Shown here: in pieces, positions 8,578 to 17,023 of the stretch
Layout of the letters: every line of letters begins with the position of its first letter
How positions within the stretch are numbered: position 1 is the stretch's first letter
Origin: Roseburia_D yibonii
Lineage (GTDB): Bacteria > Bacillota > Clostridia > Lachnospirales > Lachnospiraceae
DNA length: 64,000 bases
NCBI RefSeq assembly: GCF_014297335.1
Contig: NZ_JACOQH010000002.1
Span: forward strand, 124,001-188,000
Direction: 5' to 3'
Translations under genes and position numbers: made by a program
The notes under the pieces: model-generated
Told to the model about the DNA's origin: nothing
Databases searched by the model: none
What the model saw: the letters and a program-made list of their open reading frames with translations, nothing else

Positions 8578-10695
8578 ATGGATGTAAGCCAATATCTTGA
8601 AATTTTTATTGATGAAACAAGTGAACACATCCAGAGTCTGAGTGACAATATCATGACTTTGGAAAAGGAACCGGACAATAAGGACGTGATCAACGAGATC
8701 TTCCGTGCGGCACACTCTTTAAAGGGTATGGCGGGAACCATGGGATTTAAGCGCATGCAGCATCTGACCCATGACATGGAAGATGTATTCCAGGAAGTCC
8801 GCAGTGACAGAGTAAAAGTCACCAGTGATATGATAGACCTTCTGTTCCGCTGCCTGGATGCGATCGAAGCGTATCTTGACTGCATCAAGGAATCTTCCGA
8901 TGAAGGAACAGAGGACAACGAATCCCTGATCCAGGGACTGAACACTTTCCTTGCAAAAGCGGAGGGCAAAGAAGTAGCGGCTGAGGCAGCACCTGCTCCG
9001 GCAGAAAGCCCGAAGGCTGAGGAAGCAAAAGCAGAAGACGGCGATAAGAAAAAATATCTGCACGTTGATTTCACGGAGAATGAAAAAAATGAGATCAAAT
9101 CCGCAGAGGAAGCCGGAAACAAAGTATATGGACTTACCGTATTTATCCAGAAAGAATGTCTGTTAAAAGCGGCAAGAGCATTTCTGGTATTTAAGGCAGT
9201 GGAAGAACTTGGACAGATTGTGGTTTACCGCCCGAGTTCACAGGATATCGAAGATGAGAAGTTTGAAAATGACTTCACCTTCTATCTGACAACAGACGCA
9301 GACCTTGAAACCGTACTTACCACGATCCGCAATGTATCCGAGATTGATGAAGCAGTCGGCGAGGAAGTAAAATCTGAAGCTCTGTTTGCAGCAAGTGCAA
9401 AGGCTGAGGAAGAGGCTGCAAAACAGGATGCGGCAAAAGCAGCTCCGGCGGCACCGGCACCTCAGAAAACAGAGGCGCCTGCAAAGAAAGAGACCACAAA
9501 AGCAGCAGCAAAGAATAAATCGGGCGGAAAACCGGTTACAAGCCGTACCGTGCGTGTTGATATTGAAAAACTGGATGCGCTGATGAACCAGGTCAGCGAG
9601 CTTATTATCGCAAAGAACAGTCTGGTATCCATCAGCTCTTCCGACGGAGGAAACTTCCAGAACCAGAGTTTCCATGAACAGATCGAATATCTGGAACGTA
9701 TCACGACAAGCCTGCATGAGTCAGTCATGAAGGTACGAATGGTTCCTATCGAGAGCGTAGTGAACAAATTCCCGCGTATGATCCGTGACCTGTCCAGAAA
9801 GCTGAACAAAAAGATGGAACTGGTCATGAGCGGTGAGGATACCGAGCTCGACCGTACCGTTGTCGATCAGATCGGTGATCCGTTGCAGCATTTGCTCCGA
9901 AATTCCGCAGATCATGGTCTGGAAAGCGCAGAACTGCGTAAGGAGAGAGGAAAGCCGGAAACCGGTACGATCCGCTTAAACGCATTCCAGGAAGGCAACA
10001 ACGTTATCATCGAAGTTGGCGATGATGGTAACGGAATCGATACAGAGCGTGTTAAGAGCAAAGCGATCGAACGCGGTCTTGTTACCGAAGAACAGGCAGA
10101 GAAACTTACCCAGAAGGAGATCATTGACTTCCTGTTTATGCCGAGTTTCTCCATGGCAAAAACAATTACGGATATTTCCGGACGTGGTGTAGGTCTTGAT
10201 GTTGTAAAATCCAATATCGAAGCACTCGGCGGTGATGTAGAAGTAAAGACGAAGCTTGGTGAGGGAACAACCTTTACGGTACGCCTGCCACTGACGCTTG
10301 CGATCATTCAGGCATTGATGGTTGAGATCCGTGATGAAAAATACGCGATCGCACTTGGCTCGATCCAGAATATCGAGGATATTCCGGTTAAGGATATCAA
10401 ATATGTAGAGGCAAAAGAAGTGATCCACCTTCGTGGTCTGGTCATTCCGATCATTCGTCTGGACAAGCTTTTGGACAGCGCACCAAGAGAAGAGGAACCG
10501 GAGAGCCTTACGGTTGTAATCGTAAAGAAGGGCGAAAAATATGCAGGACTTGTCGTTGATAATCTGATAGGCCAGCAGGAGATCGTCATCAAGTCACTCG
10601 GTAAATATATTAACAACAACAAGCTCATCAGCGGCGCGACCATTCTTGGAGACGGTGAAGTCGCACTGATCTTGGATGTTAATACATTAATGTAG
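8578..10695 (+). CDS. cheA: Chemotaxis sensor histidine kinase CheA
   Basis: A 705-residue kinase, counted from the ATG at 8578 that follows the cheB stop by one base; the frame is open upstream but overlaps cheB. Domains in order: HPt with phosphorylated His46 in AAHSLKGMAG; a P2-like domain (about 160-270) between Ala/Glu/Pro-rich linkers; a dimerisation helix pair; the HATPase domain with LRNSADHGLE and GDDGNGID, and GRGVGLDVV; and a CheW-like C-terminal domain ending in LILDVNTLM. It phosphorylates CheB and CheY; no cheY is present here. Confidence 0.97.
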   Translation: MDVSQYLEIFIDETSEHIQSLSDNIMTLEKEPDNKDVINEIFRAAHSLKGMAGTMGFKRMQHLTHDMEDVFQEVRSDRVKVTSDMIDLLFRCLDAIEAYLDCIKESSDEGTEDNESLIQGLNTFLAKAEGKEVAAEAAPAPAESPKAEEAKAEDGDKKKYLHVDFTENEKNEIKSAEEAGNKVYGLTVFIQKECLLKAARAFLVFKAVEELGQIVVYRPSSQDIEDEKFENDFTFYLTTDADLETVLTTIRNVSEIDEAVGEEVKSEALFAASAKAEEEAAKQDAAKAAPAAPAPQKTEAPAKKETTKAAAKNKSGGKPVTSRTVRVDIEKLDALMNQVSELIIAKNSLVSISSSDGGNFQNQSFHEQIEYLERITTSLHESVMKVRMVPIESVVNKFPRMIRDLSRKLNKKMELVMSGEDTELDRTVVDQIGDPLQHLLRNSADHGLESAELRKERGKPETGTIRLNAFQEGNNVIIEVGDDGNGIDTERVKSKAIERGLVTEEQAEKLTQKEIIDFLFMPSFSMAKTITDISGRGVGLDVVKSNIEALGGDVEVKTKLGEGTTFTVRLPLTLAIIQALMVEIRDEKYAIALGSIQNIEDIPVKDIKYVEAKEVIHLRGLVIPIIRLDKLLDSAPREEEPESLTVVIVKKGEKYAGLVVDNLIGQQEIVIKSLGKYINNNKLISGATILGDGEVALILDVNTLM

Positions 10696-10712
10696 GCAGG
10701 GGGTGTCTTTAA

Positions 10713-11174
10713 ATGGCAGAGGCTATTGAAACAACAGAAAGCGTGAAAAAACAATATATTGTAGTCAAAATCGGAAGCGAACAGTATGGTATTGATATCA
10801 GCTATGTAGACAATATCGTCCGTATGCAGAAGATCACAAGAGTGCCGAAGGCACAGACTTATTTCAAAGGAATCATCAACCTTCGTGGTGAGATCGTTCC
10901 GGTTATGAGCGTGCGCAAACGTATGGGACTGGATGATGATGTTTTTACGAATGCATCCCGTATCATTATTTTAAAAATTGAACAGCAGGGCGCACTGGGA
11001 ATCATTGTTGATGAAGTAAAAGAAGTAGTTACACTTGGCGCGGATCAGATCGACAAGGTAGCTTACAATAAGAAGGTGGATAAAGATACATTCATCAACG
11101 GAATTGGAAAGAATGGAGAGGAACTGATTTCCCTGTTCAATATCAATTCTATTATCGGAGAGGAAATTGAATAG
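10713..11174 (+). CDS. cheW: Chemotaxis coupling protein CheW
   Basis: A 153-residue CheW-domain protein that links chemoreceptors to CheA at the cell pole. The motifs IVRMQKITRVPKA, GIINLRGEIVPVM and LGIIVDEVKEV are standard for the family. It starts 17 bases after cheA behind GGGGGTG. An 11-bp perfect inverted repeat lies between it and cheC. No unusual feature in the protein. Confidence 0.96.
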   Translation: MAEAIETTESVKKQYIVVKIGSEQYGIDISYVDNIVRMQKITRVPKAQTYFKGIINLRGEIVPVMSVRKRMGLDDDVFTNASRIIILKIEQQGALGIIVDEVKEVVTLGADQIDKVAYNKKVDKDTFINGIGKNGEELISLFNINSIIGEEIE

Positions 11175-11193
11175 GCAGTATTATAGTGTGTGA

Positions 11194-11225
11194 ATATAGC
11201 AAGGTCTGAATGGGCCTTGCTATAT
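11194..11225 (+). other. Intercistronic hairpin between cheW and cheC
   Basis: An 11-bp perfect inverted repeat: ATATAGCAAGG at 11194-11204 pairs with CCTTGCTATAT at 11215-11225 around a 10-base loop. No T-run follows, so it is unlikely to be an intrinsic terminator. In the cheW-cheC mRNA it could act as a stability element or processing site that sets the ratio of the two proteins. Confidence 0.75.
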
Positions 11226-11267
11226 CCTGTATATACATGCGATGATTTCCGAAAGACAGGAGGAAGT

Positions 11268-11888
11268 ATGTCAGAACTTAGTTTAGCAGAGGTAAATAAC
11301 GTCTATTTTGACGTGCTCAAGGAAATTGGAAACATTGGTGCAGGAAATGCGACTACGGCAATTTCCACGATGTTGAATCTCAGGATCGATATGAGCGTTC
11401 CGAAGGTAGAACTCTTGACTTTTCAGGAGTTGGGATCTGCGATCTGCCCGGAAGATGAAACGATCATCGGAATTTATCTGGAAGTGCAGGGCGATATCGA
11501 TGGAAGCATGATGTTTTTGCTGAAACCGGATTCGGCACATTTTCTGGTAAATAAATTGCTGGGAAGAGAAGGAGAGCAAAAGCAGGAGTTTGATGAGATG
11601 GAGCTCTCTGCGATCAAGGAAATTGGTAATATTATCGCAGGTTCCTATTTGAATGCGCTTTCGTCCATGACCGGACTGACGATAGCACCAACGATCCCGT
11701 ATCTTGCGATTGATATGGCGGCGGCTATTTTGAGCGTTCCTGCAATTCAGTTTGGAAAATATGGTGATAATGCACTGATGATAGAAACAGAGTTTGGTGA
11801 TGATGTTATGATTAACGGATACTTTATTTTGTTACCGGAATTGGAATCTTATGATAAAATATTATCATCTCTCGGAATTTCTATATAA
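11268..11888 (+). CDS. cheC: CheY-P phosphatase CheC
   Basis: A 206-residue CheC protein. The ATG at 11268 is chosen because AGGAGG lies just upstream; the open frame extends further but covers the hairpin. It has the two internally repeated phosphatase motifs of the family, DVLKEIGNIGAGNA near residue 14 and SAIKEIGNIIAGSY near residue 115, with the Glu and Asn residues present in both. CheC removes phosphate from CheY-P and is stimulated by CheD, whose gene comes next, 12 bases away. Confidence 0.95.
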   Translation: MSELSLAEVNNVYFDVLKEIGNIGAGNATTAISTMLNLRIDMSVPKVELLTFQELGSAICPEDETIIGIYLEVQGDIDGSMMFLLKPDSAHFLVNKLLGREGEQKQEFDEMELSAIKEIGNIIAGSYLNALSSMTGLTIAPTIPYLAIDMAAAILSVPAIQFGKYGDNALMIETEFGDDVMINGYFILLPELESYDKILSSLGISI

Positions 11889-11900
11889 GGAGAGAGTTGG

Positions 11901-12386
11901 ATGAGTGAAGTGATTAAGGTTGGAATGGCTGATTTAAATCTATGCAGGGATCCTGACATTATCACAACGTTGGGGCTGGGATCCTGTATAGGAATTGCGC
12001 TGTATGATCCGTCGACCAAGATCGGCGGACTGGCACATATCATGTTGCCGGACAGCACAAAGATGAGAAATAATTCAAATATTGCGAAGTTTGCGGATAC
12101 CGGAATCGAGGAACTTTTAAACCGGATGATCAAGGCAGGAGCAGTAAAAAGCAGACTGGTAGCCAAGATTGCGGGCGGAGCTAAGATGTTTGAAGTGAGT
12201 GGACTTTCAGATATCGGAAATGTAGGACAGCGGAATGCGGAAGCTTCCCGCGCGAAACTAAAGCAGCTTGGAATACGGCTGATTGCGGAAGATACCGGAC
12301 TGAATTACGGTCGAACCGTAGAACTTCATTGCGATAATGGAGACTATTACATTAAATCCGTTGGAAAGCCGCTCAAAATCATATAG
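11901..12386 (+). CDS. cheD: Chemoreceptor glutamine deamidase CheD
   Basis: A 161-residue CheD. It has the catalytic Cys in GLGSCIGI and His in GLAHIMLP, with the conserved GGAKMF stretch and a C-terminal GR(T)VELH motif. CheD deamidates chemoreceptors and binds CheC to raise its phosphatase activity, so cheC-cheD adjacency is functional. It starts behind GGAGAG, 12 bases after cheC. Complete. Confidence 0.95.
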   Translation: MSEVIKVGMADLNLCRDPDIITTLGLGSCIGIALYDPSTKIGGLAHIMLPDSTKMRNNSNIAKFADTGIEELLNRMIKAGAVKSRLVAKIAGGAKMFEVSGLSDIGNVGQRNAEASRAKLKQLGIRLIAEDTGLNYGRTVELHCDNGDYYIKSVGKPLKII

Positions 12387-12401
12387 AGTGGAGGGGTGTG
12401 G

Positions 12402-12692
12402 ATGAAGACAAAACAGGTGCCGGCGATCGTTATGCTGACGGCAGGTTTTGTTACCTGTGTGATTTCCATTATGCAGCATATGGAATTTGGCAGATTTTTA
12501 AAGATTTTACTTCTGGTATTGATCTGCTTTTATATCCTCGGCTGCGTGGTAAAAGTGATTTTGGATAAGAATTTTGCACCGATGCAGGAAGAGGAAGAAG
12601 AACAAGAGCAAACAGAGGAAGGCGAAGAGACAGCAGATGGCACGGAAGCCGCTGAAGACATGGAAAATATAAAGTCTGATGGGGATGAATAG
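12402..12692 (+). CDS. Small membrane protein of unknown function in the motility operon
   Basis: A 96-residue protein with two hydrophobic segments (about residues 5-22 and 32-52) and a very acidic tail made mostly of Glu, Asp, Thr and Gly. Start at ATG 12402 fits the GGAGGGG sequence upstream; a GTG six bases earlier is the alternative. I do not recognise the family. It is tightly placed between cheD and the sigma factor gene (6 bases before the next start), so it is very likely expressed with the flagellar genes. No function can be assigned. Confidence 0.75.
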   Translation: MKTKQVPAIVMLTAGFVTCVISIMQHMEFGRFLKILLLVLICFYILGCVVKVILDKNFAPMQEEEEEQEQTEEGEETADGTEAAEDMENIKSDGDE

Positions 12693-12698
12693 CAAATT

Positions 12699-13466
12699 AT
12701 GAAGGCAGTTGACAAGCAAAAATTGTGGGAAACATATCGAAAGTCTCCTACTCCGGAAATGCGCGAACAGATTATCCTGGAATATGCGCCGCTTGTGAAG
12801 GTGGTCGCGGGACGGCTCAGCATGTACCTGGGATATAATGTGGAATATGAGGATCTGGTGAGTTACGGTATTTTCGGGTTGATCGATGCCATTGACAAAT
12901 TTGACATGCAAAAGGATGTGAAATTTGAAACTTATGCCAGCCTGCGTATTCGTGGGGCTATTCTGGACCAGATCCGAAAGATGGACTGGATACCGCGAAC
13001 CGTGCGACAGAAGCAAAAAAAGATCGACGAAGCGATCCGCAATATTGAAATGCGGACGGGAAAAAACGCCACAGACGAACAGGTCGCGGGAGAACTGGGA
13101 CTGGAGCAGGAAGAGCTGACGGAGTGGCAGTCGAGACTGAAAATTACAAACGTAATATCGTTAAATGAATTTTTGGAGCAGGGACAGGAGCCTGTGATGG
13201 ATGCAAGGGGGAATTCGCATTTCTCACAGCCGGAGGATGTTGTCAGTGAAAGTGAACTGAAACAGGTTCTGGAAGAGGCTCTGGAGGTCTTAACAGAGAA
13301 AGAGAAAAAGGTCATTTTGTTATATTACTATGAGGATCTGACCTTAAAAGAAATCAGTAAGGTACTGGAAGTGTCGGAGTCCAGAGTTTCCCAGCTTCAT
13401 ACCAAAGCACTGCTTAAAATGAGAGCGAAAATGGGAAAATATATGGATATTCTTGTAAACGAATAA
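12699..13466 (+). CDS. fliA: Flagellar sigma factor FliA/SigD (sigma-28 family)
   Basis: A 255-residue sigma-70 group 3 factor. Region 2 shows YEDLVSYGIFGLIDAIDKFD and FETYASLRIRGAILDQIRKMDW. Region 3 (about 110-160) and region 4 with LYYYEDLTLKEISKVLEVSESRVSQ near residues 205-230 follow. Such factors direct RNA polymerase to late flagellar and chemotaxis genes. It is the expected gene after cheD in Clostridia. Its own operon is probably read by the housekeeping or an upstream promoter outside the window; I saw no clear sigma-28 promoter nearby. Confidence 0.95.
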   Translation: MKAVDKQKLWETYRKSPTPEMREQIILEYAPLVKVVAGRLSMYLGYNVEYEDLVSYGIFGLIDAIDKFDMQKDVKFETYASLRIRGAILDQIRKMDWIPRTVRQKQKKIDEAIRNIEMRTGKNATDEQVAGELGLEQEELTEWQSRLKITNVISLNEFLEQGQEPVMDARGNSHFSQPEDVVSESELKQVLEEALEVLTEKEKKVILLYYYEDLTLKEISKVLEVSESRVSQLHTKALLKMRAKMGKYMDILVNE

Positions 13467-13480
13467 GTGGGGAAAATACT

Positions 13481-15082
13481 ATGGGAAAAAATGCGTATTT
13501 TGAACTGGTTACCTGTCAGGACGGAGTTTATGTGGAGATCATACCGCCACAGGAAGACGGAAAACTTCTTGCGGTTACCGAGATAACGGCTTATCTGGAC
13601 AGCCACGGGCTGGATAAGTATGATTTAAAAAAGATCAAAGAAGCAGCAGAACAGACCGAGGAGAAAAGGAAGATCCGGGTAGGAGAGCCTGGCAGTATCG
13701 GCAAGCTGGATGAAACAATGGAGCTGTTTGTGTTTCAGGATAAAATGCATGCGACAGCGCGCTTTTATCCGCCGGCAAACGGAGGAAAAACGCTTACGCT
13801 CGAAGATATCGCAGCAAGGCTTGGAAAAGAAAAGATAAAGGCAGGGATCAGTCAAAAGCAGATTCTTTCTTTTCTCGGGGAACGCAGGTACGCGACGGAT
13901 TATGTGATCGCGCAGGGAAAAGAACCTGTCGAGGGACATGATGCGAAAATACAGTATTTTTTCAATACCAATACCAATCTACGGCCGAAACGAAATGAAG
14001 ACGGAACTGTAAATTACAAGGATCTCAATACCATCGGTCATGTGGAGAAGGGACAGAAGATCGCGGAGCTGATACCGGAAGATCCGGGAAAGCCGGGGAT
14101 CAATGTCTATGGTGAGGAGATAAGACCGCATGCCGTAAAAGGGAACAAGCTGTCTTATGGAAACAATATCACGATCTCGGAGGACAAAAGAGAACTTTAC
14201 TCGGATGTGACCGGACATGCCAGCCTGGTGGGTGGCAAGGTGTTTGTGTCGGATGTATATGAGGTGCCGGCAGATGTTGACAATTCCACGGGAAATATTG
14301 AGTACAGCGGAAGTGTGACAGTTCGTGGTAATGTAAAAGGCGGGTTCCGCATTTCGGCAAAAGGTGATATCGTGGTAGAAGGCATCGTGGAGGATGCGGA
14401 ACTTTATGCGGGCGGACAGATCATCGTAAAGCGCGGGATCCACGGCATGGGAAAAGGTGTGCTGCAGGCAGGTGGAAATGTCCTCTGTAAATTTATAGAA
14501 AACGCGAAAGTTATTTCCGGTGGCTATGTGGATTCGGAAGCGATCCTGCACAGTCAGGTAGATGCTTACAGTGATGTGATCGTAGACGGTAAGAAAGGCT
14601 TTATTACCGGAGGGATTATCCGTGCCGGCAATCTTGTTTCGGCAAAGACGATCGGATCTGCGATGGAGACGATCACACAGATCGAGGTCGGGGCGGATCC
14701 GCTTGAAAAGGAACGGTATGTGGAACTGCAAAAACAGATCCGCACATACAATGAGCAGATCGACCGGATCAAACCGATCGTGACAACATACAGTGAAAAG
14801 TTAAAGCACGGCGAGCATCTGTCACAGGAACAGCTTACTTATGTCAGAAAACTTGCGGAACAGTTAAAGCAGTTAAAGGGAGCAGCAGAACCTTTAAAAG
14901 CAGAAGCGGCAAAAATAAACGGGATCCTGGCGCTTGGAAGTTCTGCCCGTGTCAAAGTTGCCAATACGATCTATTCCGGTGTAACGATCGTGATATCGGA
15001 TACGAGAATGACATTAAAAAATGAACGTACTTACAGTCAGTTTATCCGTCAGGACGGAGAAATAAAGATTATTCCATTATAG
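13481..15082 (+). CDS. FapA-family protein (DUF342)
   Basis: A 533-residue protein resembling FapA/DUF342 proteins. An N-terminal alpha/beta region (about 1-170) leads into a right-handed beta-helix of repeated Gly/Val-rich strands (about 180-400; for example SGSVTVRGNVKGGFRISAKG). A coiled-coil helical hairpin (about 410-480) and a short C-terminal strand region follow. The family is common after the flagellar sigma factor gene in Clostridia, but its exact job there is unclear; a cytosolic scaffold or polar role is a guess. RBS GGGGAAAA lies upstream of the ATG. Confidence 0.82.
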   Translation: MGKNAYFELVTCQDGVYVEIIPPQEDGKLLAVTEITAYLDSHGLDKYDLKKIKEAAEQTEEKRKIRVGEPGSIGKLDETMELFVFQDKMHATARFYPPANGGKTLTLEDIAARLGKEKIKAGISQKQILSFLGERRYATDYVIAQGKEPVEGHDAKIQYFFNTNTNLRPKRNEDGTVNYKDLNTIGHVEKGQKIAELIPEDPGKPGINVYGEEIRPHAVKGNKLSYGNNITISEDKRELYSDVTGHASLVGGKVFVSDVYEVPADVDNSTGNIEYSGSVTVRGNVKGGFRISAKGDIVVEGIVEDAELYAGGQIIVKRGIHGMGKGVLQAGGNVLCKFIENAKVISGGYVDSEAILHSQVDAYSDVIVDGKKGFITGGIIRAGNLVSAKTIGSAMETITQIEVGADPLEKERYVELQKQIRTYNEQIDRIKPIVTTYSEKLKHGEHLSQEQLTYVRKLAEQLKQLKGAAEPLKAEAAKINGILALGSSARVKVANTIYSGVTIVISDTRMTLKNERTYSQFIRQDGEIKIIPL

Positions 15083-15092
15083 AGGTGAGGAT

Positions 15093-15407
15093 ATGTCAAT
15101 TCGACCAGTTGATTTAAATGGAATGGTACAGAGGTCTCAGGACGTCGGTACCTTAAAACAGCAGGAAGACGCAAAACCAATGGTGGATCAGCAGAACATA
15201 CAGACACATTTTGGTAAACAGGGAGAGCAGAAATTAAAGCAGGTAGTACATGCGGATGATGCCAATGAACAGGAATATCGCTATGATGCGAAGGAAAAGG
15301 GCAATTCTCAGTATGAACAGCAGAAAAATAAGAAGCGCGACAGAAAAAAAGAAGACGGAAAGATAAAAGCAAAGGGAATGTCCGGTGGGTTTGACATTCG
15401 CATATAA
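15093..15407 (+). CDS. Small polar protein of unknown function, flagellar operon
   Basis: A 104-residue, highly charged and Gln/Lys-rich protein with no hydrophobic segment, predicted by composition to be mostly disordered. The middle is rich in Lys-Lys-Asp-Arg; the end is GGFDIRI. It starts 10 bases after the FapA-like gene behind GAGGTGAGG. I do not recognise a family. Conserved spacing and a good ribosome binding site make it a real gene. Confidence 0.7.
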   Translation: MSIRPVDLNGMVQRSQDVGTLKQQEDAKPMVDQQNIQTHFGKQGEQKLKQVVHADDANEQEYRYDAKEKGNSQYEQQKNKKRDRKKEDGKIKAKGMSGGFDIRI

Positions 15408-15422
15408 AGGAGTATTACGGCA

Positions 15423-16247
15423 ATGACAGGATTAGAAATTACCCTTTTACTGGTTGGGATAGTATTTATGGTCGGAAGCTTTCTGATTACAGAAAGACTT
15501 TCCGGCTCGGAACTGAACAAGGTTTCGGAACTCAGTGAGGATGAGATCCGGAGGATCTTGGAACGTGAGCTTACGAGCGCACAGCAGAAAATCGATACGC
15601 AGATCGAACAGTCGATCGTAAACTCGATCGAACAGTCTTCCGACCGCGTGGATCGCGCGCTGGATAAAGAGACGAACGAAAAGATCATGGCGATCAGCGA
15701 GTTCTCCGATACCGTGATGGAAAATATGAATAAAACGCATAATGAGATTATGTTTTTATATAGCATGTTAAACGACAAGCATGCGACGATGACCGAGCAC
15801 ATGGAAGAACTGCAGAAGCTGCTTTCGGAAATTGATCAGAAGAAAGAAACGCAGGATACGGATCTTGCGGCTGCGCTTGCAAAATTTGAGGAGCATATCA
15901 AAGAGCGCGAAGAGGAACTTTCGCAGGAAATGGAAGCAAAGACAGCAGACTTCATCGAGGCGATCAACGCGTTTCTGGCGGAAAAAGCGGCCGAGCAGGA
16001 AGCAGAACAGCAGCTGCCGGAAGTGGAAGAAATAAGCGAAGAGCAGACAGAAGAAGTACCGGAAGAAGAAGCAGAACCGGAAGTGGAAGAAAAAGAAGAA
16101 ACGGTGCAGCAGGAGAGCAATCACAATGCAGCGATCTTAGAGCTTCACAGACAGGGAGCGTCTGAGATAAAGATCGCGAAAGAATTAGGACTTGGCGTCG
16201 GTGAAGTGAAGCTGGTACTGGGACTGTTCAGAGAGGAAGAAGCATAG
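15423..16247 (+). CDS. Membrane-anchored coiled-coil protein with C-terminal helix-turn-helix-like segment (possibly DUF6115)
   Basis: A 274-residue protein. One N-terminal membrane helix (about 3-20) is followed by a long Glu/Gln/Lys coiled coil (about 35-180) and an acidic Glu-Val-Pro linker. A short C-terminal domain contains ILELHRQGASEIKIAKELG, which looks like a resolvase-type helix-turn-helix. Such proteins are seen near flagellar genes in Lachnospiraceae. The role is unknown; the C-terminal piece may bind protein or DNA. RBS AAAGGAG. It shares one base with the next gene. Confidence 0.72.
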   Translation: MTGLEITLLLVGIVFMVGSFLITERLSGSELNKVSELSEDEIRRILERELTSAQQKIDTQIEQSIVNSIEQSSDRVDRALDKETNEKIMAISEFSDTVMENMNKTHNEIMFLYSMLNDKHATMTEHMEELQKLLSEIDQKKETQDTDLAAALAKFEEHIKEREEELSQEMEAKTADFIEAINAFLAEKAAEQEAEQQLPEVEEISEEQTEEVPEEEAEPEVEEKEETVQQESNHNAAILELHRQGASEIKIAKELGLGVGEVKLVLGLFREEEA

Positions 16248-16828
16248 TGAAGTTAAAGTATTATTTACGGGGACTTGGAATTGGAATTATTGTCACCACA
16301 CTGGTATTGATGGTCGCGTTTTCCGGAAAAAAAGAAAAACTTTCGGATCAGGAGATCATGCAGCGGGCAGAACAGCTTGGCATGGTTATGGCAGATGAGG
16401 GACAGACGGAAACCGGAACAGAAGAAAATACCGGGACAGAAGCGCAGCCTGAGACAGAGCAGGATGTACAGAATACAGAAGCAGGCACCGAAGAAAATGC
16501 CGATGAAAACACAGAAAACGCATCGGAACCGGAAACAGAGCCGCAGACCGAAGCCGCTGCAGAGCCGGCAGCGCCGGAAGATACCACAGGAAATGTTGTG
16601 GGAGAAGTAAAGCAGGAGACTTCCGGTGAAGTGGCATTTACCGTCAAATCCGGGGAATCTTCAGATACCGTGGCGTTTAACCTGTATAAAGCGGGACTTG
16701 TGGATGATGCGACCGCGTTCAACCGTTATATGATAAGTAAAGGATATGACAGCAGACTGCGGACGGGAGATTTCAAGATCCGTTCCGGAGCTTCCTATGA
16801 TGAGATCTTAAAGGTTCTCGCACCATAA
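16247..16828 (+). CDS. Membrane-anchored protein with MltG/YceG-like C-terminal segment
   Basis: A 193-residue protein beginning at GTG, which overlaps the upstream stop codon by one base. It has an N-terminal membrane helix (about 7-25), a long acidic Glu/Thr/Pro/Gly linker (about 45-120) and a 60-residue C-terminal domain. That domain (SDTVAFNLYKAGL and LRTGDFKIRSGASYDEIL) resembles the LysM-like part of the MltG lytic transglycosylase. The catalytic domain of MltG is absent, so it may bind peptidoglycan but not cut it. Last gene of the motility block, followed by a terminator. Confidence 0.72.
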   Translation: MKLKYYLRGLGIGIIVTTLVLMVAFSGKKEKLSDQEIMQRAEQLGMVMADEGQTETGTEENTGTEAQPETEQDVQNTEAGTEENADENTENASEPETEPQTEAAAEPAAPEDTTGNVVGEVKQETSGEVAFTVKSGESSDTVAFNLYKAGLVDDATAFNRYMISKGYDSRLRTGDFKIRSGASYDEILKVLAP

Positions 16829-16846
16829 ATTCATAATGGAAAAACA

Positions 16847-16873
16847 AAAAGCCCTTGCGTGTCAGGGGCTTTT
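16847..16873 (+). terminator. Intrinsic terminator closing the flagellar/chemotaxis operon
   Basis: AAAAGCCCTTG (16847-16857) pairs with CAGGGGCTTTT (16863-16873) with one G-T pair and a 5-base loop; the 3' arm supplies the T-run. It lies 19 bases after the last motility gene, and its 5' arm overlaps the -35 box of the next promoter. Confidence 0.8.
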
Positions 16874-16883
16874 GTGATATACT
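16855..16883 (+). promoter_or_regulatory. Promoter of rpsB-tsf
   Basis: TTGCGT (16855-16860), 17-base spacer, TATACT (16878-16883) with an extended TGA just before the -10. The -35 box sits inside the loop-side of the preceding terminator. Expected start of transcription near 16890. Confidence 0.72.
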
Positions 16884-16889
16884 ACAAAA

Positions 16890-17023
16890 GTTGCAGAGCG
16901 CTTATCCGAGAAACGCCCGGATAAGTTGCAAAAAAAGACACATATGTCGATGGCAGGATGGGTGCCGAAAGGTTATCCTGCAAAAGGAAGCATATGGATG
17001 AAAAACCAGTTGGAGGTAGAAAC
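16890..17023 (+). promoter_or_regulatory. Structured 5' leader of rpsB (candidate S2 autoregulatory leader)
   Basis: Two hairpins fold in the leader. The first has CTTATCCG (16901-16908) pairing with CGGATAAG (16918-16925), extended by TTGCA/TGCAA at the base with a one-sided bulge. The second has GCAGGAT (16953-16959) pairing with ATCCTGC (16975-16981), capped by a GCC-GAAA-GGT tetraloop stem. rpsB leaders in several bacterial groups bind S2 to repress translation; that this one does so is inference. Confidence 0.55.

Noticed and set aside
8415..9122. A 235-residue minus-strand frame opposite cheB/cheA
   Set aside because: It covers two well-recognised genes in the other strand and has the low-complexity Ser/Ala/Phe composition of a shadow frame.
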